This document shows, piece by piece, positions 58,701 through 64,000 of a DNA stretch of 64,000 nucleotides; position 1 is the stretch's first letter, and every line of letters starts with the position of its first letter. This stretch comes from Pterois miles (lineage: Eukaryota > Chordata > Actinopteri > Perciformes > Scorpaenidae), in the NCBI GenBank assembly GCA_947000775.1, contig CAMQGK010000130.1, positions 3,478,001-3,542,000 of the forward strand, given 5' to 3'. A model generated the notes under the pieces. It was not told the origin of the DNA. It searched no databases and saw only the letters and a list, made by a program, of their open reading frames with translations. A program made the position numbers and the translations under genes.

Positions 58701-60234
58701 AACCGTTAATTGACATGATTAGTGCATCTCATGTCGACCCTGCTGGCTATTAGAAAGAATGCAAGTTTAAGCCACTTTGAGCATTGGCTTCACTTTTCAG
58801 ACCCAGATGTAGCCCAATAATTATGAATGTCTGCAAAAATATCATGGCAATCCATCCAATAGTTGTTAATATATTTCAGTCTGGACCAAAATGGTGGACT
58901 GACATAGCCATCTCTGAAAAATATGTAAAATAAAAGACTAAAAAAAATCAGATATGCCTTTAAAACTGTATTGAACCTTGGTAATATATATTATTTAATT
59001 GATATCTTGTAAAATAATTGCTTTAGATCAAATGGGTAGTAGCCCTCTGTGGAAACACAACAGCCTTGTTAATAATCCAACACCACCTCTACATGTCGGT
59101 CAACACACAAAATCAAATAAATCTTAGATAGCAGTGTTTTAGAAGTCCAGATAAATGGAGTAATTATGACCTTACTTTTGTTAGGATTATCAAAACAAGG
59201 CAAGACTTAATCAAATTACCAGCCAGTTATGGGTGTGTGTGGAAACCGGAGGTGTTACCAGTGTGAACTGTGCAGGAGCTGCTGCTGTTTGATGTACGCG
59301 CCGTCTCTCAGGCAGACTTGTAATAGAGTTGGGTGTGCAGCTGTGTTGAGTAATTATGTTATCCAGTCGGGTATTCCTAATTAGAAAATCATCCTGATGG
59401 CAGGATGGAGATGAAATTAAATTTCATGAATAACACTGAAAAGGTTTCCTTTGATTTCGTCAGCCACATACATGACACTTGTGTACCTTACACATGGAGT
59501 ATTAGTATGAACAAATTAAACATTTTACAAACGAGGCCCCTGATGTTGTCACCGTAATGATTACTGGTTCTGTAATGATCATGTTAATGTAGGCCCTGAT
59601 GATGGCGCTCATTATCAGTTATTGAGACAGTAGTCCCTTAATGTGATGCGGCTACTTTTAGACACCATTCGCTTACAGCCAAGCATTGATTTATTTTTCA
59701 GCGCCTGTGAATTTTTCCTTGAGGGTTGTTCATGCTGTAGCGAGAGGTTTCTTACTGTTGTTTCTTTACTTTGTCCCTAGTGGCTGTGGTTTACATTAAA
59801 AATAAACCCACCAGATGCATTTCTCATGACCCAGTATCTCAAACCTATTGAGATATAGTACTGAACACACCAGACTCCATACTGTTTGGAGACTCAATGT
59901 ATCTTTTATGTAACTTGTAAATGTAACTTGTAAATGTTTTCTTGCACTGTGTCTGAAATACTTCCTATATTAGACACTATAGTGAGCTGTTTTTGCATCT
60001 ATAACATGTTGCATCATTAGCAGCTACTTTTTCTTCCATTTTGGGAATTTTTGAGGAAAATGTTTAAACTGCATAAAGTTGAACCATCTCTCCGAACTTC
60101 TGCTTTAAACAAACTGGTTTAGCTTAATATGCTGAAGAATTGCTATGCAGTTGGTTACACCAGCAATAAACCCAAAAACACCGTTCACCGATTTGTTCCC
60201 CTGCCGTGTCCTAAAAAAGACATGATAGAGGGGT
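55796..60234. other. Intergenic stretch, no gene
   Basis: 57078-57172 is two units of the ATTAGCCAC repeat. 58665-58740 is a family C end. 57740-57990 is GC-rich with several overlapping short frames but no motif. 59330-59660 is repeat-free, with CCTAATTAGAAAATC and GTAATGATTACTG homeodomain-type strings, possibly a conserved noncoding element. Confidence 0.45.
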
Positions 60235-60980
60235 TTTATGGCTCCAAGCTATAGACTAGACCAGCATGGCTTTATGGCTCCAAGCTATAGACTAGACCAG
60301 CATGGCTTTATGGCTCCAAGCTGTAGACTAGACCAGCATGGCTTTATGGCTCCAAGATGTAGACTAGACCAGCATGGCTTTATGGCTCCAAGCTATAGAC
60401 TAGACCAGCATGGCTTTATGGCTCCAAGCTATAGACTAGACCAGCATGGCTTTATGGCTCCAAGCTGTAGACAAGTCCAGCATGGCTTTATGGCTCCAAG
60501 CCATAGACTAGACCAGCATGGCTTTAAGTCCAAGCTATAGACCAGTACAGCATGGCTTTAACTCCAAGCTATAGACCAGTCCAGCATGGCTTTATGGCTC
60601 CAAGCTATAGACCAGTCCAGCATGGCTTTATGGCTCCAAGCTATAGACTAGTCCAGCATGGCTTTATGGCTCCAAGCTATAGACTAGACCAGCATGGCTT
60701 TAACTCCAAGCTACAGACCAGTACAGCTCCAAGCTATAGACTAGACCAGCATGGCTTTAACTCCAAGCTATAGACTAGTCCAGCATAGCTTTATGGCTCC
60801 AAGCTATAGACCAGTCAAACATGGCTTTATGGGTCCAAGCTATAGACCAGTCCAGCATGGCTTTATGGGTCCAAGCTATAGACCAGTCCAGCATGGCTTT
60901 ATGGGTCCAAGCTATAGACCAGTCCAGCATGGCTTTATGGCTCCAAGCTATAGACCAGTCCAGCATGGCTTTATGGCTGG
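60235..60980 (+). repeat. 36-bp minisatellite, 21 copies
   Basis: The unit ATGGCTCCAAGCTATAGACT plus AGACCAGCATGGCTTT is repeated from 60238. Variants change ACTAGACC to ACCAGTCC, and GGCTCC to GGGTCC or AACTCC; some units are shortened. Because 36 is a multiple of 3, several frames on both strands stay open as 12-residue repeats; there is no other sign of coding. Confidence 0.95.
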
Positions 60981-62040
60981 TTTATTGGTCAGTGGTGCAA
61001 ATTTGCACATTTCAAATGTGCAGAAGTTAATGTTCTTCATTGCTGTAAATGCTGGACCTTAAATCTGTTTAATACAATCAGAAAAAGCAATCAATCATCA
61101 ACCAAACAGCCTCCTCTTTGGATCCATTGTAGTCATATTTCCATAAGTAACTACACTTTTAATTGCTCATAGATCATAAACATCCTGAAATCAGTGAAGA
61201 GGCTTTCAGGTTGTTTCTAAAGTGCAGTTTTAATTAGGCAGCAGAATGATGATATTTCTAACAGCAAAGTTAGGGTGACAGCGGAGGATATTAGACACCT
61301 TAAGAGCTCCTCACATAAAGATTTTTTTATTTAATCTCTTCCTTCTTCTGCCCCACAGTGCCGCACTTGAATCTGTTTTCCTTCTGAGTAAAACTTCAAA
61401 GTCCTTTTGAAGCTGCGTGAAACGGCAAAATGTTCACGTGAGAAGAAATCTTCATGCTAAAGAAAACATGTAAGTACAGAGAGTAAATTGAAGTTAATAT
61501 TTAATGTATTGGGTTCCCATGACCTATTCTTGAAGCGTCAACCACAGAAATAGATTTCCTCCAGAGGACATCCCACATCTGTCAGGCCGAGTCTCATGAT
61601 GACTGTGGTGCAATTGTGATTCTCAAGGAAACGGCGCAAGCTTGAGCTGTCTTTTGATGGTCGGCTCGATTAGACTCAAACAACTTTAACATAATACAGA
61701 AAGGAGAACGGTGCCGTGCCAAAAGTGAGAGTATAAACCTGTTATACTGACACGTCTTCACACTTCCCTCTGGTGCAGGAAATTAATGCACACGAGCGCT
61801 TGCCAAGCACAGCAAGCTGTTGGTCCCCGCTTGGAGATGGCGAGGGCCGACAACATGAACGCCAAACAGAAGTAGGTAAAGTCCAAACCCATTATTATTA
61901 GTTCCCATAACACAAACCGAGTGATTGCTCTCAGTAAAATGTGACTCCGTGCCAATCCAATCAGCAAGCAGAAAATTGCTGGGAGGGAAAAGTCCCACTT
62001 GTCATGTAGGGAGTCCATGTCTTGTCCTGAGGCAGTGACA
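60981..62040. other. Intergenic, repeat-free, no gene
   Basis: A hydrophobic frame on the minus strand (61783-62060) has no splice context or known motif. A conserved noncoding element is possible. Nothing else seen. Confidence 0.4.
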
Positions 62041-62044
62041 TGGG

Positions 62045-62095
62045 GAAATATATATGTATATATATATATATATATAGCCATAGCCATAGCCATAT
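62045..62095. repeat. (TA)n and GCCATA microsatellites
   Basis: A TATATA-rich run to about 62076, followed by three or four copies of TAGCCA. Confidence 0.85.
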
Positions 62096-62589
62096 GATTC
62101 AAATTTTAACTCTAAATGTTACCGCTTCCTCTTAGCTCTTCTCAAGCCAACCAGCTCGTGTGTTTTTACAAGGAATATGTCAGACTCTGTACTGTTCTTT
62201 TCACTTCAGTTACTTAGCAACTAAATGACATATCTCGCAAAGGAAAAACCTGAACCCCTCAATGCTGAGAAAACTTCAGGACATCACAGCGATAAATCTG
62301 TCTCCTCCAGGGCCGACGTGTTCAAGGTGGGAGTGTCGCTGACCGAGTTATATGACCGAGTCATGAAAGCTATCAAAGTTGAAGGACAAGAATGATAACT
62401 GGGTTGCCGTAGCGTAATTTTGGCTTCTTTGAATGCCGTTCATTAGGCTGTGTGTCATGTCACAGACAGGCTTACTTGCCGACAGCAGCAGTCAGGAAGG
62501 TTAAAGACTTGACTTAAGTGAAGGAAGTTATTCAGTTGTTGCTCTTTCAAGACAGGGAACAGTCATTCATGCAATTGAACTTAAAGTAA

Positions 62590-62900
62590 AGGATAAACAG
62601 TTAAAATAGTTAGTTAAAAATGAGCTAAAATTAATGGATAAATAGTTGAAATAGCTAAAGAATAGCTAAAAGTAAAGGATAAACAGATAAATTAGCTAAA
62701 AAATTAGCTAAAAGTAAGACAGTTGAAATAGTTCACTAAAAATGAGCTAAAAGTAAAGGATAAACAGTTAAAATGGTTAGCTAAAAGTAAAAGATAATCA
62801 GTTAAAATAGCTAAAATGAGCTAAAACTAAAGGATAAACAGTTAAAATAGCTAAAAATGGATAAAAGTAAAGCATAAACAGTTGAAATAGTGAGCTAAAT
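62590..62900. repeat. AT-rich tandem repeat, about 40-45 bp period
   Basis: About seven degenerate units of AAAGGATAAACAGTTAAAAT, then AGCTAAAAATGAGCTAAAAG. No coding. Confidence 0.8.
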
Positions 62901-64000
62901 GACCCTCTAACAGATTGCTGCCATAGCAACATAACGTTCACCTCAGGCTTAGTCAGATGGAGAGGACTTTCCTAACTAAAGTTAGTCTTAATATTTATAC
63001 AACAGACTGCTTTAATTATACTAGTCTAACCTAACAATCTAAGACCAAGACTAGTCTTAAGCTAACTTTATGCAGCTGGTGTTAATATCTGACTCCTATG
63101 TGCTGTGTTAGAGGTTAACTGATAAGAGGGAGTGGACACAAACGCACCAGTACCATTAGTTGGTTGCCAATCAAACAAGCACGTTTTGGTAACAAGTGTG
63201 GCTTGAAGTTTGGCTCTTTTATCCAAGGATAAAGACACAATCAGCTCCATTGAAAGAGGCTTTTGTGGTCGATATTTACAGTAGGTCTTTCACTTGCCCG
63301 GGTTGGAGGTTTCATCCAACTCCTTTCCCAATTTCTTTCTCTCCGTCTCTGAAAGCTGACCTTTCACAATGCATCCTTCACCCTTCTGATCTATATCAAT
63401 CTAAAGCTGAATTGAAAACCTCATATTATATCTGAATTAGCCTCTTGGGACACAGTGAGGTTGAAAGCATATCTTTCTTTCAACAGTGCACGATGTTCTC
63501 CTCACGCTATTATAAGGTGTGTAAATTGTACAGAATGAAATAAATAGAATAATACTGAATGGCCTGAAGGCTTTTATAGCTCACACTGGCTTTCTTAACA
63601 AAAGCACTCCACGTGTTGGGCTGAAAATACCTTTATATGCTCCAGGGTCTGGAAATGGGAAACAATACTTAAATGCTGCATTGTATAAGCTATGCAGCAA
63701 CATCCTTAGACACATGGATTTATTGCGCAATACAGGAGGAAACGTACTGGTATTTTTGTTTCCTTCAGGTTTCCTGCTGCTCTGTATTTTGATTTGGGTC
63801 GCAAATGCAACAACCCCTGCCTTCATTGGTAAACGTAGTAGTGCATATCATAGCTTTAACCTCCTGCTCAGGCCTATGTAATGGAAAAAAGCCTGATGTT
63901 TTGTGTTGGGAAGAAGGAAGAGAAAGATGAGGGGTTGAAGAGAAATGTACCGGAGGTGGGGATAGGCCATTAAGAATACCTGGTAGAGGGTTGGAAAGAA
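62901..64000. other. Intergenic stretch at window end, nothing recognised
   Basis: Short open frames only. 63006-63065 has three CTAGTCTAA/TAGTCTTAA-like pieces. No gene or element called. Confidence 0.45.

Noticed and set aside
60238..61062. Repeat proteins on both strands (100, 73, 103 codons)
   Set aside because: They are the 36-bp minisatellite read in frames without stops; several frames are equally open.
61758..62102. Minus-strand frame with hydrophobic stretches like a membrane protein
   Set aside because: It starts inside a TA/CCATAG microsatellite, has no known motif and no acceptor-donor context; hydrophobicity alone is not enough.
24640..64000. A second protein-coding gene downstream of nalf1
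   Set aside because: Apart from dead LINE pieces, no frame in this interval shows recognisable protein motifs with splice signals.

Overview
The window looks like a piece of a teleost (probably percomorph) fish genome. It has one vertebrate gene cut by long introns, low gene density, many tRNA-derived SINEs, fossil LINE fragments, several MITE-like families repeated in both orientations, micro- and minisatellites, and no operons, ribosome-binding sites or other prokaryotic organisation. The organism call rests on the repeat types and the protein family; no species can be named from sequence alone.

The only protein-coding gene I can support is nalf1 (fam155a), on the plus strand. It encodes the cysteine-rich auxiliary subunit of the NALCN sodium-leak channel. 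Two coding exons are present: 21555-21726 (phase 0 in, phase 1 out) and the terminal exon 24341-24639 with its stop codon. They join in frame to give the last 156 residues. The large first coding exon lies upstream of the window, so 1-21554 is best read as the 3' part of a very long first intron. The second intron is 21727-24340. The 3' UTR starts at 24640; its end is not resolved. From there to 64000 I see no gene, only intergenic DNA.

Region by region. 1-21554: intron 1, holding a 69-72 bp tandem array (about 4600-5310), four copies of one dispersed family A plus a fifth interrupted by a SINE, three further SINE-like insertions, and a composite SINE (15681-16759) with a 12-bp target-site duplication whose middle holds an antisense LINE fragment and a long homopurine tract. 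A textbook zero-exon (recursive) splice signal lies 131 bp before exon 2. 21727-24340: intron 2, mostly two copies of a MITE with long terminal inverted repeats. 24640-28900: probable 3' UTR and flank, with two opposed MITE copies. 28900-40700: AT-rich and intergenic sequence, with a CTCF-like motif (29993-30007), an exon-like CpG-containing block (about 30530-30941) and two dead LINE reverse-transcriptase fragments. 41012-42150 and 50837-52249: two independent 20-bp satellite arrays (about 53 and 65 copies) that grew from the same hairpin inside two copies of one MITE family. 45148-49545: nested MITEs and an inverted pair of another family. 54560-55200: a duplicated block with degenerate tandem repeats. 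60235-60975: a 36-bp minisatellite of 21 copies.

The most distinctive observations are the twin satellites born from one MITE hairpin, the recursive-splice-like site before nalf1 exon 2, and the composite SINE with homopolymer expansion. I found no evidence for a new multi-gene system.
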